Source: Geobacter sp. UBA5735
GTDB taxonomy: Bacteria > Desulfobacterota > Desulfuromonadia > Geobacterales > Geobacteraceae
DNA length: 64,000 nucleotides
Direction of reading: 5' to 3'
Assembly: GCA_002419385.1 (NCBI GenBank)
Contig: DIFZ01000062.1
Span: 1 to 64,000, forward strand
In this document: piece by piece, positions 44,038 to 52,357 of the stretch
Layout of the letters: the number at the start of each line of letters is the position of its first letter
Numbering within the stretch: the first letter of the stretch is position 1
The notes under the pieces: model-generated
The model's input: only the letters and a program-made list of their open reading frames with translations
Databases searched by the model: none
What the model was told of the DNA's origin: nothing
Translations under genes and position numbers: made by a program

Positions 44038-44113
44038 ATTTAACTCTTGACATATCGCAATTATTCATGTCAAGAGTTAAATAGTTTCCATCCGGAGTTT
44101 CCGGATGGAAACT
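44038..44113. promoter_or_regulatory. Tandem hairpins in the divergent ABC/FmdE control region
   Basis: Two adjacent perfect inverted repeats. ATTTAACTCTTGACAT (44038-44053) pairs with ATGTCAAGAGTTAAAT (44067-44082), a 16-bp stem with a 13-nt spacer. AGTTTCCATCCGGA (44083-44096) pairs with TCCGGATGGAAACT (44100-44113), a 14-bp stem with a 3-nt loop. They lie 47-122 nt before the FmdE start and 109-184 nt before the divergent ATPase start. The first may be an operator (it contains TTGACA on both strands); the second looks like an RNA hairpin or attenuator. No known metal-regulator or riboswitch consensus was recognised. Confidence 0.6.
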
Positions 44114-44159
44114 AATTACAGTCCTCCCATCACGGGGCATGGGAAAAAGGAGGGGCCAC

Positions 44160-44717
44160 ATGCAAAAAGCCTCTGTTGGAGACGTCCTGCAGCGCTGCGT
44201 CGAATACCACGGACATTTCTGCATCGGCCAGGCGCTTGGCGTGCGCATTGCGATGAAAGGCCTGGAGCTTGCAGCCCCGGAGGGGGAAAAGGACCTGATC
44301 GTGTTCGTGGAAAACGACCGGTGCATCGCCGATGCCGTGCTCATCGCCACCGGTACCCGGCTGGGAAGGCGCACCCTCAAACTGGCAGATTACGGGAAAA
44401 TGGCCGCCACGTTCGTCAACCTGGCACAAGATACCGCCTGGCGGGTGGGCCTGCAACCCTTCGAACTGGGCGAAGCTTCAAAGGATGAAGCAAAGGAACG
44501 GGTCCTATCCATGCCCGACGAAGAACTCCTCTCGTGGAAAAAGGTAAAGGTCCGCCTGAAAAAGGAAGACCTGCCCGGCAAGCCGCAACGGGTCGTCACC
44601 TGCGTGCGCTGCGGTGAGAAGATATTCGACGGAAAGGATATCGCGGATGAAGGGGGAGCATCGGGGCCGGTCTGCGTCTCGTGTCTCCGCGGCGCCTATT
44701 ACGAACCGGAGGACTGA
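44160..44717 (+). CDS. FmdE-family protein with C-terminal zinc finger
   Basis: A 185-residue protein, ATG 44160 with AAGGAGGGG. The FmdE domain covers about 1-135: CVEYHGHFCIGQALGVRIA, then ENDRCIADAVLIATGTRLGRRTL and DYGKMAATFVN. The C-terminus has CVRCGEKIF...GPVCVSCLRGAY, a four-cysteine zinc ribbon. The family is named from the molybdenum formylmethanofuran dehydrogenase operon, and its His/Cys motif probably binds a metal. First gene of the plus-strand importer operon. Confidence 0.9.
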   Translation: MQKASVGDVLQRCVEYHGHFCIGQALGVRIAMKGLELAAPEGEKDLIVFVENDRCIADAVLIATGTRLGRRTLKLADYGKMAATFVNLAQDTAWRVGLQPFELGEASKDEAKERVLSMPDEELLSWKKVKVRLKKEDLPGKPQRVVTCVRCGEKIFDGKDIADEGGASGPVCVSCLRGAYYEPED

Positions 44718-44722
44718 AAGCC

Positions 44723-45430
44723 GTGAAAATCGTCGATGCCCTCCTGGACAGCGTAGCAGGCGCTGAAGAAACTATCGGGGATATCCTTATCGGGCTCCAC
44801 TGGATATCGGTAACCAGCAGGCATACGGGTATAGCCCACATCTTCAGGGGAGATCCGTCGTTCGAACTGGGAGACGCCGGCTCGCTCCTCGGGAAGCATG
44901 TCCTCGAGGTCGGCGCGCTCCTCAAGAGCTGGCAGCCGCTTGAAGCAGGCCTGGGCCTGGCCGCGTTCAACTCGCTGATGAACCCTCAGGGAGAGAATGT
45001 CAACGTCTATGATTACATCCTGGGCAAAGCCGCAGGCAAAACGGTCACCTGCGTGGGCAGGTTTCCCTTCTACCCGGACATCGCCAGAATCGCGTCACGA
45101 TCATACCTTCTGGAAATGGACCCGCGGGGAGAGGAACTCCCTTCGTACGCTGCCGAAGACGTGATTCCCGAATCGGACCTGGTCATCTTGACCGGAACCA
45201 GCCTCATCAACAAAACGATGCAAAGGCTGCTGGAATTGTCCCATAAGGGTATCGCCGTTGTTTTGGGGCCCAGCACGCCCATGAGCGAAGTGCTGTTCGA
45301 TTTCGGCGCTTCCGTGATCGCCGGAATCCGGGTCACGGACCGGGAGAAACTGTTCCGCAGCCTGGCGCAGGGTGTGAAGTTCTACAAGAAGATCGAGGGC
45401 ATCGAACCGGTGACCATGTTCAGGAAGTAA
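44723..45430 (+). CDS. DUF4213/DUF364 protein, putative heavy-metal chelation
   Basis: A 235-residue protein. I use the GTG at 44723 (KIVDALLDSV), after GGAGG at 44708-44712, because the upstream frame lies in the end of FmdE. An N-terminal DUF4213 domain (about 1-90) is followed by DUF364 (about 95-230): VTCVGRFPFYPDI, DVIPESDLVILTGTSLINKTMQRLLEL and VVLGPSTPMSEVLFDFGASVIAGIRV. DUF364 proteins are annotated as heavy-metal chelation proteins and are often beside FecCD importers. No enzymatic function is established. Confidence 0.88.
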   Translation: MKIVDALLDSVAGAEETIGDILIGLHWISVTSRHTGIAHIFRGDPSFELGDAGSLLGKHVLEVGALLKSWQPLEAGLGLAAFNSLMNPQGENVNVYDYILGKAAGKTVTCVGRFPFYPDIARIASRSYLLEMDPRGEELPSYAAEDVIPESDLVILTGTSLINKTMQRLLELSHKGIAVVLGPSTPMSEVLFDFGASVIAGIRVTDREKLFRSLAQGVKFYKKIEGIEPVTMFRK

Positions 45431-45489
45431 GGCGAAGCGGATATACCTTGCTTCGCCCCTGCAGTCACACTTTTTTCGGGAGGAATCCA

Positions 45490-46617
45490 ATGAATCAAAG
45501 CCTCTTCCTCAAGACAGCCGTTCCGGTGCGCTCTGTCGCGGCCATACTCGCCGCGCTCTTGATCTGCGTCATTGCCGCATGCACGTCCGACCGCTCTCCC
45601 GGAGAAGACGCGACACGCGTCATCACCGACATGACCGGCAGAAAGATCCGGGTACCCGATCCCCTCACCAGGGTGGCGCTGTTCGGCGGCCCAACGGGGC
45701 AGATCGCCTATATCCTCGGCGCGCGCGACCAGCTCTGCGCGGTGACCAGCTCGCTGAAAGGCTCCGAGCTGATCAGCTCCTTCGACCCTTCCATCAAGAA
45801 CCTCCCCGGGCCGAGAAGCACCAGCGGTCACGTCAATATCGAGGCGCTGCTCCTCTCCAGTGCCCAACTGGTGATCGCTGGGACACTGGACGGATCGATC
45901 GTGGAAAAGAAGACCAGCATACCGGTTGCCTACACGGAAAGCAGCATGAACCACGGACTGGACCTGCTGAAAGAGGAGATCAGGTTTTACGCGTCAGTCT
46001 TCGGCAAGGAAAAGCGGGGTGAAAAGTATATCGACTACCTGGAAAAGACCATCGACCTTGTCAGGTCCCGGACGAAGGACATCCCTGCCGACAAGCGCAA
46101 AAAGGTGTTCAACGGCTACGGCCCGAGCCATCTGGTGACGCTGGGCGGCGACACCTTCATGCACGAGCGGATCGTGAACGCAGGCTGCGTCGACGCTGCC
46201 GAAGGCATAAGCACGGCAGGCGCCAAGGAAGGCCTCCACTCCGGGCTCTCGGAAATGTCACTTGAAAAGGTCCTGGGCTGGAATCCGGACATCCTGGTCA
46301 TCGACTCCGGAACCCCCGAGGAGGTCTACGGCGATCCGAGGTGGAAGAATGTGAACGCCGTCCGCAACCGGCAGGTATTCAAGCAGCCGGTGGGAGTCTT
46401 CATCTGGGACCGGCCGACGGCGGAAGCAGCTGTTCTCTATCCCCTGTGGCTCGCCAAGACCGCCTACCCGGAGCGGTTCCGGGACGTGGACATGATGGCG
46501 GAAGTGAAACGGTTCTACCGGGAAACCATGTCCTTCAACCTCAGCGACGATCAGGCCTGCTCGCTCCTGGCAGGGAAATACCAGATGAAATTCGGCCCTG
46601 TCCAGGGCAACAGGTAG
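45490..46617 (+). CDS. ABC transporter substrate-binding lipoprotein, second set
   Basis: A 375-residue lipoprotein, ATG 45490, lipobox IAAC (Cys31). Cluster A-II binding-protein features: VITDMTGRKIRVPDPLTRVAL, YGDPRWKNVNAVRNRQVFKQPVGVFIWDRP and a C-terminal helical cap. The closing GVFIW...LYPLWLAK resembles the paralogue at 40357-41436 (GVFIWGHG...FVLWLAK), which suggests that the two bind related substrates. Confidence 0.88.
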   Translation: MNQSLFLKTAVPVRSVAAILAALLICVIAACTSDRSPGEDATRVITDMTGRKIRVPDPLTRVALFGGPTGQIAYILGARDQLCAVTSSLKGSELISSFDPSIKNLPGPRSTSGHVNIEALLLSSAQLVIAGTLDGSIVEKKTSIPVAYTESSMNHGLDLLKEEIRFYASVFGKEKRGEKYIDYLEKTIDLVRSRTKDIPADKRKKVFNGYGPSHLVTLGGDTFMHERIVNAGCVDAAEGISTAGAKEGLHSGLSEMSLEKVLGWNPDILVIDSGTPEEVYGDPRWKNVNAVRNRQVFKQPVGVFIWDRPTAEAAVLYPLWLAKTAYPERFRDVDMMAEVKRFYRETMSFNLSDDQACSLLAGKYQMKFGPVQGNR

Positions 46618-46625
46618 GCCCGGGC

Positions 46626-47660
46626 ATGCATGCCGCAGGCAGGAGCATCGGGATCGGAATCGCTCCCGGCAAGCTGATGGTGCTGCTGGCGCTGCTCCTG
46701 GGAGTCATCGCAACGGTCGCGCTCATGTTGGGCCAGCTGCAGATCCCGCCGGCAACGGTCATCGAGATCCTCGCGTCCCGGGTGCTGCCCATCGAGCGGA
46801 CCTGGGAACCCACCCTGGAATCGGTCCTGTTCGATGTCCGCCTGCCGCGACTGCTGGCGGGGGTGCTGGTGGGAGCCGGGCTTTCCATTTCCGGCGCGGC
46901 GTTCCAAGGCCTGTTCCGCAACCCGCTGGTGTCGCCCCACATCCTGGGCGTGTCGGCCGGGGCAGGCCTGGGAGCAGCACTGGCAATCCTCTTTTTCAGC
47001 AGCATCCTGGCCATCCAGGCCTTTTCCTTCATCTTCGGCCTGGCGGCAGTCCTCATGACCTGCGGGCTCGCCCGGGTCTACCGCACCACTCCAGTGCTGA
47101 TGCTGGTGCTCTCAGGGATCATCGTCGGCGCCCTGTTTTCGGCCTGCACTTCGCTCCTCAAGTATATCGCCGACCCGCTCAACAATATGCCGTCCATCGT
47201 CTTCTGGCTGCTGGGGTCCCTCAACAACGCATCCAACAAGGACATGGCCGTCGTGGGGCCGGTCATACTCACGGGCATCGTCATCCTCCTGCTGATCCGC
47301 TGGCGCATCAACCTCCTGGCCATGGGCGAGGAGGATGCGCGGGCGCTGGGCGTGGACACGCGACGCCTCACGGCGATCATCATCGTCTGCGCGACACTGA
47401 TCTCGGCTGCCTCGGTTTCCATCAGCGGCATCATCGGCTGGATCGGCCTCGTGATACCCCACATCGGCAGACTGCTGGTGGGACCGGACAACAAGTACCT
47501 CCTGCCGGTGGTGGTCCTGGTCGGCGCTTCCTACCTGGTGGCGGTGGATACCATCGCCCGGACCGCGATTGAGTCGGAAATACCCATCGGCATACTCACC
47601 GCCATGGTCGGCGCACCGATCTTCGCCTATCTCCTCAAGAAATCACGGCCGGGCTGGTGA
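46626..47660 (+). CDS. ABC transporter permease, FecCD/BtuC family, second set
   Basis: A 344-residue permease, ATG 46626. VRLPRLLAGVLVGAGLSISGAAFQGLFRNPLVSPHILGV and GWIGLVIPHIGRLLVGPDNKYL are the family marks, with about ten membrane helices. It is clearly a paralogue of the permease at 42122-43141. It lies 8 nt after the binding protein and 3 nt before the ATPase. Confidence 0.93.
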   Translation: MHAAGRSIGIGIAPGKLMVLLALLLGVIATVALMLGQLQIPPATVIEILASRVLPIERTWEPTLESVLFDVRLPRLLAGVLVGAGLSISGAAFQGLFRNPLVSPHILGVSAGAGLGAALAILFFSSILAIQAFSFIFGLAAVLMTCGLARVYRTTPVLMLVLSGIIVGALFSACTSLLKYIADPLNNMPSIVFWLLGSLNNASNKDMAVVGPVILTGIVILLLIRWRINLLAMGEEDARALGVDTRRLTAIIIVCATLISAASVSISGIIGWIGLVIPHIGRLLVGPDNKYLLPVVVLVGASYLVAVDTIARTAIESEIPIGILTAMVGAPIFAYLLKKSRPGW

Positions 47661-47663
47661 CCC

Positions 47664-48452
47664 ATGACAGCGCTCATCGAAATCCACAACCTGTCATTCA
47701 GCTATACCGGGGCAGCGCCCCACGACGTCTTCAGCCAGGTATCGTTTTCCGTAGCGCCCGGTGGAGTTTTCTGCCTGCTCGGCCCCAACGGCACTGGCAA
47801 ATCAACGCTCCTCAAGTGCGTGAGCAATGTGCTCCAGGGCTGGCACGGCGCCATCCGCCTGGACGGCAGGGACATTTCCCGCATGAAGCCCGCCGACGTG
47901 GCCATGGGAATCGGTTACGTCCCCCAGAACCAGAACTCCGCCTTTCCCTTCCTGGTGCGCGACATCGTGGTCATGGGCCGGGCCCCCCACTTGGCGGTAT
48001 TCGCCTCGCCCTCGACACGGGACCGGGAAATCGCCCGTGCCGCCATGGAAACGGTCGGCATCCTTTCCCTCGCCGACCGGCCGTGCACGACGCTCAGCGG
48101 CGGGGAGTGGCAGCTGGCCCTGATAGCCCGGGCGCTGTCCCAGGAGCCGCAGGTCATGATACTGGACGAACCCACGTCGCACCTCGACCTGGGAAACCAG
48201 GTACGCATCCTGAGAGTCGTGAAATCCCTGGCGGGCACGGGGATGGGCATCATCATGGCTACCCACGTCCCGGACCACGCCTTCATTGTCGCCACCGAGG
48301 TGGCCATCATGAACCGTGGGGGGCTGTCCCGGAAAGGGGCCCCGGAAACGGTCATCACCGAAAGTAACATGCGGGATGCCTACGGCATCGACGTGAAGGT
48401 GCTCCATGTGGCAGGAGGGGTCGAGCGCAAGGCATGCTTCCCTTCCCTGTAA
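47664..48452 (+). CDS. ABC transporter ATP-binding protein, second set
   Basis: A 262-residue ATPase: Walker A GPNGTGKST, Q-loop VPQNQN, signature LSGGEWQ (Trp where Arg/Gln is usual), Walker B MILDEPTSHLD, switch His in ATHVPDHA. Paralogue of the ATPase at 43138-43929. Completes the second importer (binding protein, permease, ATPase). Confidence 0.93.
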   Translation: MTALIEIHNLSFSYTGAAPHDVFSQVSFSVAPGGVFCLLGPNGTGKSTLLKCVSNVLQGWHGAIRLDGRDISRMKPADVAMGIGYVPQNQNSAFPFLVRDIVVMGRAPHLAVFASPSTRDREIARAAMETVGILSLADRPCTTLSGGEWQLALIARALSQEPQVMILDEPTSHLDLGNQVRILRVVKSLAGTGMGIIMATHVPDHAFIVATEVAIMNRGGLSRKGAPETVITESNMRDAYGIDVKVLHVAGGVERKACFPSL

Positions 48453-48486
48453 TGGCAAAAAAACCAAGGATCATTTCATTCCGCAC

Positions 48487-48519
48487 AGACCTGCCAGGTT
48501 TTCGAAACCTGGCAGGTCT
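48487..48519. repeat. Dispersed palindrome, copy 2
   Basis: AGACCTGCCAGGTTT (48487-48501) pairs perfectly with AAACCTGGCAGGTCT (48505-48519), loop TCG. It lies between the ATPase stop and the deaminase start, in the plus-strand run. It could terminate or reduce transcription before the exported proteins. Confidence 0.8.
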
Positions 48520-48538
48520 CGACAAAGGACACCATGCT

Positions 48539-49246
48539 ATGGTTTACAGCAACAAGAAACACCACTTCCCTTATCTGTGGCTTGCCAAGGCCCTTCTTCT
48601 CCTGTCGCTCCTTCCCTTCCCGGCCTGCCATCACGCCCCACCGGGAGGACACGTCCCTGCAGCGAGACTGCTCTACCTGGAAGAAATCGAAAAGGACATG
48701 ATTGCCTTCACGCCCGCCCCCCGCTACCCGGATGACCCTTTCGTCCTGGTAACGGTCAGGGAAGCGATGGCAGGGGCACGGGAGCGCAACGGCGGCATCG
48801 GCGCCTGCCTGGTGAAGGAAGAGACGGGTGAGGTGCTGGAAAAGAGCCATAACCGGCAGTACGAGCCCTATTTCCGCAGCGACCTGCACGCCGAGATGGA
48901 CCTGCTTGATCGCTTCGAAGAGCGGATGCGCCTTACCCGGTCACGGGACCCCCGCGATCCGGCCTACCTGGATCCACGCGCTGCGACGGGCATTGTCCTC
49001 TACACGTCCGTGGAACCGTGCCCCATGTGCCTGACCCGGATAATCAACGCAGGAATAAAGAAAGTCTACTACGCCGCACCCGACATCAACGGCGGCATGG
49101 CCCGCAGGTTCGAGAGCCTGCCCCCCTTCTGGAAGGGGATGGCAGCAGGGCTGGTGCTGGAGCCCGCGCGCTGCTCGCCGGCCCTGACGGACATCGCCGC
49201 CCGGCTGTTCCGGCCGCTGCACGTGCCGGGAGCGAAGCGGCTCTGA
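48539..49246 (+). CDS. Predicted exported cytidine/deoxycytidylate-deaminase-fold protein
   Basis: A 235-residue protein. I use ATG 48539, since the longer frame (48434) runs through the palindrome. The N-terminus (KALLLLSLLPFPACHH) looks like a signal peptide, possibly a lipoprotein with Cys30 (weak lipobox FPAC). The catalytic deaminase motifs are intact: H117-A-E119 in DLHAEMDLL, and C161-x2-C164 in VEPCPMCLTRI, the zinc site of CDA/guanine-deaminase-type enzymes. Export of such an enzyme is very unusual, because its usual substrates are cytosolic. It sits between the second importer and the exported methylase fusion. Confidence 0.78.
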   Translation: MVYSNKKHHFPYLWLAKALLLLSLLPFPACHHAPPGGHVPAARLLYLEEIEKDMIAFTPAPRYPDDPFVLVTVREAMAGARERNGGIGACLVKEETGEVLEKSHNRQYEPYFRSDLHAEMDLLDRFEERMRLTRSRDPRDPAYLDPRAATGIVLYTSVEPCPMCLTRIINAGIKKVYYAAPDINGGMARRFESLPPFWKGMAAGLVLEPARCSPALTDIAARLFRPLHVPGAKRL

Positions 49247-49309
49247 CAAGTTCCGCTCCGGCCTCACTGAGACTTCCCTGATGGACACAAACGAATAAAG
49301 GAGATATCC

Positions 49310-51106
49310 ATGAAGCAATTCATTGTGCAACTGTTGGCCGCGATAGCGCTGGCAATCGTAGCGCTGCCCTGTCCGTCACAGGCGCTGACCGTAGGAGGTG
49401 CCGTTCGCCAACCGCTCAACCTGGACACGGCAACCCTTTCCCGGATCGCATCCACCGACGTGCGTCTCACCGACCTGACACGGGACAGGAAATTCAACGG
49501 GGTGTTCGTCTATCGGGGCGTGCCGTTGCGCACTATCCTGGAAATGGCAAAGATAGAAAAAGACGGCCCGGGCTTCAAGAAGACGACCGATCTTGCCATA
49601 GCAGTGCGAACCGGGAACGGCCAAACCACCGTGCTTTCCTGGGGCGAGGTTTTCTACCGCAATCCGGACAACGTGCTGCTAGCGGTCGCGGCAACGCCCG
49701 TTCTTCCGCACATGGCAAAGGGGTGCGGAGAGTGCCACGCCCCGGCTTTCTACCAGCCGACACTCGACCAGTTCAAGCGCAGGATCGGCTTTCCCAAGCT
49801 GGTGCTGGCGAACGACTTCTACTCGGATCGTAGCCTTGAGGACGTGGTAGCCATCGAAGTGATCGACCTGAAGAGGGAGGCCGTGAAAAAAGATGCCCCC
49901 AAACCCTCGACTGCCCGATTCACCATAACGGACGCCTCCGGCAAGAGCACGGAATTCAGCAACCTCTCCGGATATCCCCGGAAAGCGGTAGATGTGAAGA
50001 TTTTAGGTGACGGCCATGGATACCACGGTGTGCAGAAACACGAGGGCGTCCCGCTCAAGGCGTTTATGAGCACGTCCGATCTTGGACAGGACCTGGACAA
50101 GGCGGTACTGATAACGTCAACCGATGGCTATCGTGTATGTCTTTCCCTTGGCGAGATTATTCTCTCGCCCCTGGGGGAACGGATCATCATAGCCGAAGAT
50201 GGAGGAAAACGAGCCGGGAAGGACAGGAAATTCGTCCTCGTGGTGCCGGATGACACGGCAGCCGACCGTATGGTGAAAACGGTCAGCAAAATCGAAGTCG
50301 TCTCCCTGAAACAGCAGCCGAAACTCTACGTGATCAGCATGGGATGCGCCGATCCGGCCCTGCTGACGCTGGAGGCCGTATCGGCCATGGGGAAGGCGGA
50401 CGCGTTCATCGTCTCCGAAAGCATGGCGAAACAGTTCGCAGCCTATATGGCAGGCAAACCGGTGCTGTTCGATCCCATGCTCAATTTCGAGCCGGTATTC
50501 ATGAAAAAGCATCCGGGTTTGAGTCCGGAGGAGGCGAAAAGGAAGCTGGCAGCGCAGCGGGCAGCAGACATGAAAAAAATCAGGGACACCCTGGCCGCCG
50601 GGAAGAGCATCGCGCTGCTCGAACACGGCGACCCGACCATCTATGGTGGCTGGCAGCACTGGATCGAGCCCGAGGTGGGGGGACGCTTCGAAGTGATAAC
50701 CGGGGTCAGCGCCTTCAACGCAGCAAATGCCATGCTCGCCAACAGCAAGGTTTACACGGGCGTCAGCGCCTTCGAAGCAGGAACGCCTGACAACCTCGTG
50801 TGCAACAAGGGGAATATCGTCATCACGGCGCCTTACAGCCTGGCAGCCAACGAGGGACTGTTGAAAGAGGCCGCTGCAGGGGGCGACATGGTAGCCATAT
50901 TCATGGGCCTCAAGGAGCTGGAGAAGCTGACTCCCCTCCTGCAGAAATACTACCCGGACTCCGCACCGGTTGCCATTGTCTACAAGGCCGGCTACTCCGG
51001 GGAAGCATCAATGACCCGCACCACACTCCGTGACCTGCGGCAGATGGCAGAGAATGAAAAAGAAAAAATGATGGGCATGATCTACCTCGGCTCCTGCCTG
51101 AAGTAG
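49310..51106 (+). CDS. Exported fusion: molybdopterin-oxidoreductase-like domains, CxxCH, tetrapyrrole methylase
   Basis: A 598-residue protein, AAAGGAGA before ATG 49310, with a Sec-type signal (residues 1-25, cleaved near PSQA). Residues about 27-190 and 205-332 look like two copies of the sulfite-oxidase-like molybdopterin-binding domain (YRGVPLRTIL; HEGVPLKAFM), but no canonical cofactor Cys was identified. C139-G-E-C142-H143 is a c-haem-type CxxCH. Residues 338-598 are a tetrapyrrole (corrin/porphyrin) methylase: VISMGCADPALLTLEA is the usual GxGxGDxxLLT start and LLEHGDPTIYGG the GDP motif. Such methylases use SAM in the cytosol, so an exported one is puzzling. It ends the plus-strand run. 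Confidence 0.82.
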   Translation: MKQFIVQLLAAIALAIVALPCPSQALTVGGAVRQPLNLDTATLSRIASTDVRLTDLTRDRKFNGVFVYRGVPLRTILEMAKIEKDGPGFKKTTDLAIAVRTGNGQTTVLSWGEVFYRNPDNVLLAVAATPVLPHMAKGCGECHAPAFYQPTLDQFKRRIGFPKLVLANDFYSDRSLEDVVAIEVIDLKREAVKKDAPKPSTARFTITDASGKSTEFSNLSGYPRKAVDVKILGDGHGYHGVQKHEGVPLKAFMSTSDLGQDLDKAVLITSTDGYRVCLSLGEIILSPLGERIIIAEDGGKRAGKDRKFVLVVPDDTAADRMVKTVSKIEVVSLKQQPKLYVISMGCADPALLTLEAVSAMGKADAFIVSESMAKQFAAYMAGKPVLFDPMLNFEPVFMKKHPGLSPEEAKRKLAAQRAADMKKIRDTLAAGKSIALLEHGDPTIYGGWQHWIEPEVGGRFEVITGVSAFNAANAMLANSKVYTGVSAFEAGTPDNLVCNKGNIVITAPYSLAANEGLLKEAAAGGDMVAIFMGLKELEKLTPLLQKYYPDSAPVAIVYKAGYSGEASMTRTTLRDLRQMAENEKEKMMGMIYLGSCLK

Positions 51107-51142
51107 CGACAGGTCTCACCGCCAGCCGAACGACGCAAAAGA

Positions 51143-51175
51143 AGACCTGCCAGGTTTTTGAAACCTGGCAGGTCT
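51143..51175. repeat. Dispersed palindrome, copy 3 between convergent genes
   Basis: AGACCTGCCAGGTTT (51143-51157) pairs with AAACCTGGCAGGTCT (51161-51175), loop TTG. It lies between convergent genes (methylase fusion and cupin) and could act as a bidirectional terminator. Confidence 0.8.
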
Positions 51176-51177
51176 CG

Positions 51178-51528
51178 TCATTGCGTTCCGCTCCGCTGGT
51201 AATCGTCACTGAGCCTCACGATATCGTCTTCACCAAGATACTCGCCGCTCTGCACCTCGATGATGGTAAGCGGTATGATTCCCGGGTTTTCCAGCCTGTG
51301 GACGGTTCCCATGGGAATGAACGTGGACTCGTTGACATTGACGATGAATTCCCGCTCGCGACAGGTCACCTTGGCCGTGCCGGAGACCACGATCCAGTGC
51401 TCGCTCCGGTGATGGTGCATCTGGAGCGACAGGCGGTGGCCGGGGCTCACCTCGATGCGCTTTATCTTGTAGTTCCTGTTTTCCTCCAGAACCGTGTAAC
51501 TTCCCCAGGGGCGATCACCCTTCTCCAT
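51178..51528 (-). CDS. Cupin protein, mannose-6-phosphate-isomerase type II-like
   Basis: A 116-residue single-domain cupin: RPWGSYTVLEE, HHHRSEHWIVVSGTAKV and ESTFIPMGTVHRLENPG match the C-terminal isomerase domain of bifunctional GMP/PMI enzymes (ManC type). It lacks the nucleotidyltransferase part. It probably interconverts mannose-6-P and fructose-6-P or acts on a related sugar. Its start overlaps the end of rmlD by 14 nt, so it belongs to a nucleotide-sugar operon. Confidence 0.85.
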   Translation of the reverse strand: MEKGDRPWGSYTVLEENRNYKIKRIEVSPGHRLSLQMHHHRSEHWIVVSGTAKVTCREREFIVNVNESTFIPMGTVHRLENPGIIPLTIIEVQSGEYLGEDDIVRLSDDYQRSGTQ

Positions 51529-52357
51529 GGGAACTCCTTTTCCGCAGATATTTTTTCAGGGCGTCACGCCACCCTTCCGGCCGGTAGCCGGTGTCGCGCT
51601 CCAGCTTGCTGCAATCCAGGACTGAAAAGAGCGGGCGCGGAGCCGCACGCCCCAGTTCGCCGGTCGTGATCGGCCGCACCCGCGTATTCATGCCCGATTC
51701 CCGGAAAACGGCCTCGGCAAAACCGTGCCACGAGCAGGAGCCGGAATTCGCCGCATGGTACGTGCCGCAACAGTTTTTCCCGAGCAGCGCGTCTATGGCG
51801 AGACACAGGTCGACGGTCCAGGACGGAGAGCCGACCTGATCGCTGACCACGGCAACCTCGTCCCGTTCCCGGCCTACGCGGAGCATGGTTTCGACGAAAT
51901 TTCTGCCGTGGATCCCGTAGAGCCACTGGGTTCTGACGATCAGGTGGTCCGGGTTAAGGCGTGCGTTTTCCTCCCCGGCCAGCTTGGAGCAGCCGTAAAC
52001 GCTCAGGGGATGTACCGCATCGTCTTCCCGCCACGGGACATCCCCGTTTCCGTCAAACACATAGTCAGAACTGACCTGCACCAGCTTCGCTCCCAGCTCG
52101 GCAGTGACCTCAGCCAGGTTCCGCACACCGTCGGCGTTCACCCGGAAAGCCTGCACACGGTTCGTCTCGCAGCCGTCCACGTCGGTATAGGCAACGGCAT
52201 TGATGACCACGTGCGGCCTCAGCCGTTTCAGGGCCATGCTGACCGAGGCGCGGGACGTAATGTCCATGTCGTCCCGTAAGGTGCCCTGCGCCCTGTCGCC
52301 GAACAGTTCCAGGAGGTCGCGCCCCAGCATCCCCCGGGCGCCGGCAACGACGATCAT
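51515..52357 (-). CDS. rmlD: dTDP-4-dehydrorhamnose reductase
   Basis: A 280-residue SDR protein: N-terminal GARGMLGRDLLELFG for NAD(P)H, VINAVAYTDVDGCE, VSSDYVFDGNGDVPWREDD and the YGCSKLAGE catalytic Tyr/Lys. This is the RmlD pattern, the last step of dTDP-L-rhamnose synthesis. It overlaps rmlB by ATGA. rmlA and rmlC are not in this window. Confidence 0.92.
   Translation of the reverse strand: MIVVAGARGMLGRDLLELFGDRAQGTLRDDMDITSRASVSMALKRLRPHVVINAVAYTDVDGCETNRVQAFRVNADGVRNLAEVTAELGAKLVQVSSDYVFDGNGDVPWREDDAVHPLSVYGCSKLAGEENARLNPDHLIVRTQWLYGIHGRNFVETMLRVGRERDEVAVVSDQVGSPSWTVDLCLAIDALLGKNCCGTYHAANSGSCSWHGFAEAVFRESGMNTRVRPITTGELGRAAPRPLFSVLDCSKLERDTGYRPEGWRDALKKYLRKRSSHGEG

Noticed and set aside
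48434..48538. N-terminal extension of the deaminase gene
   Set aside because: It would translate the 15-bp palindrome and remove the signal peptide from the N-terminus; ATG 48539 fits better.
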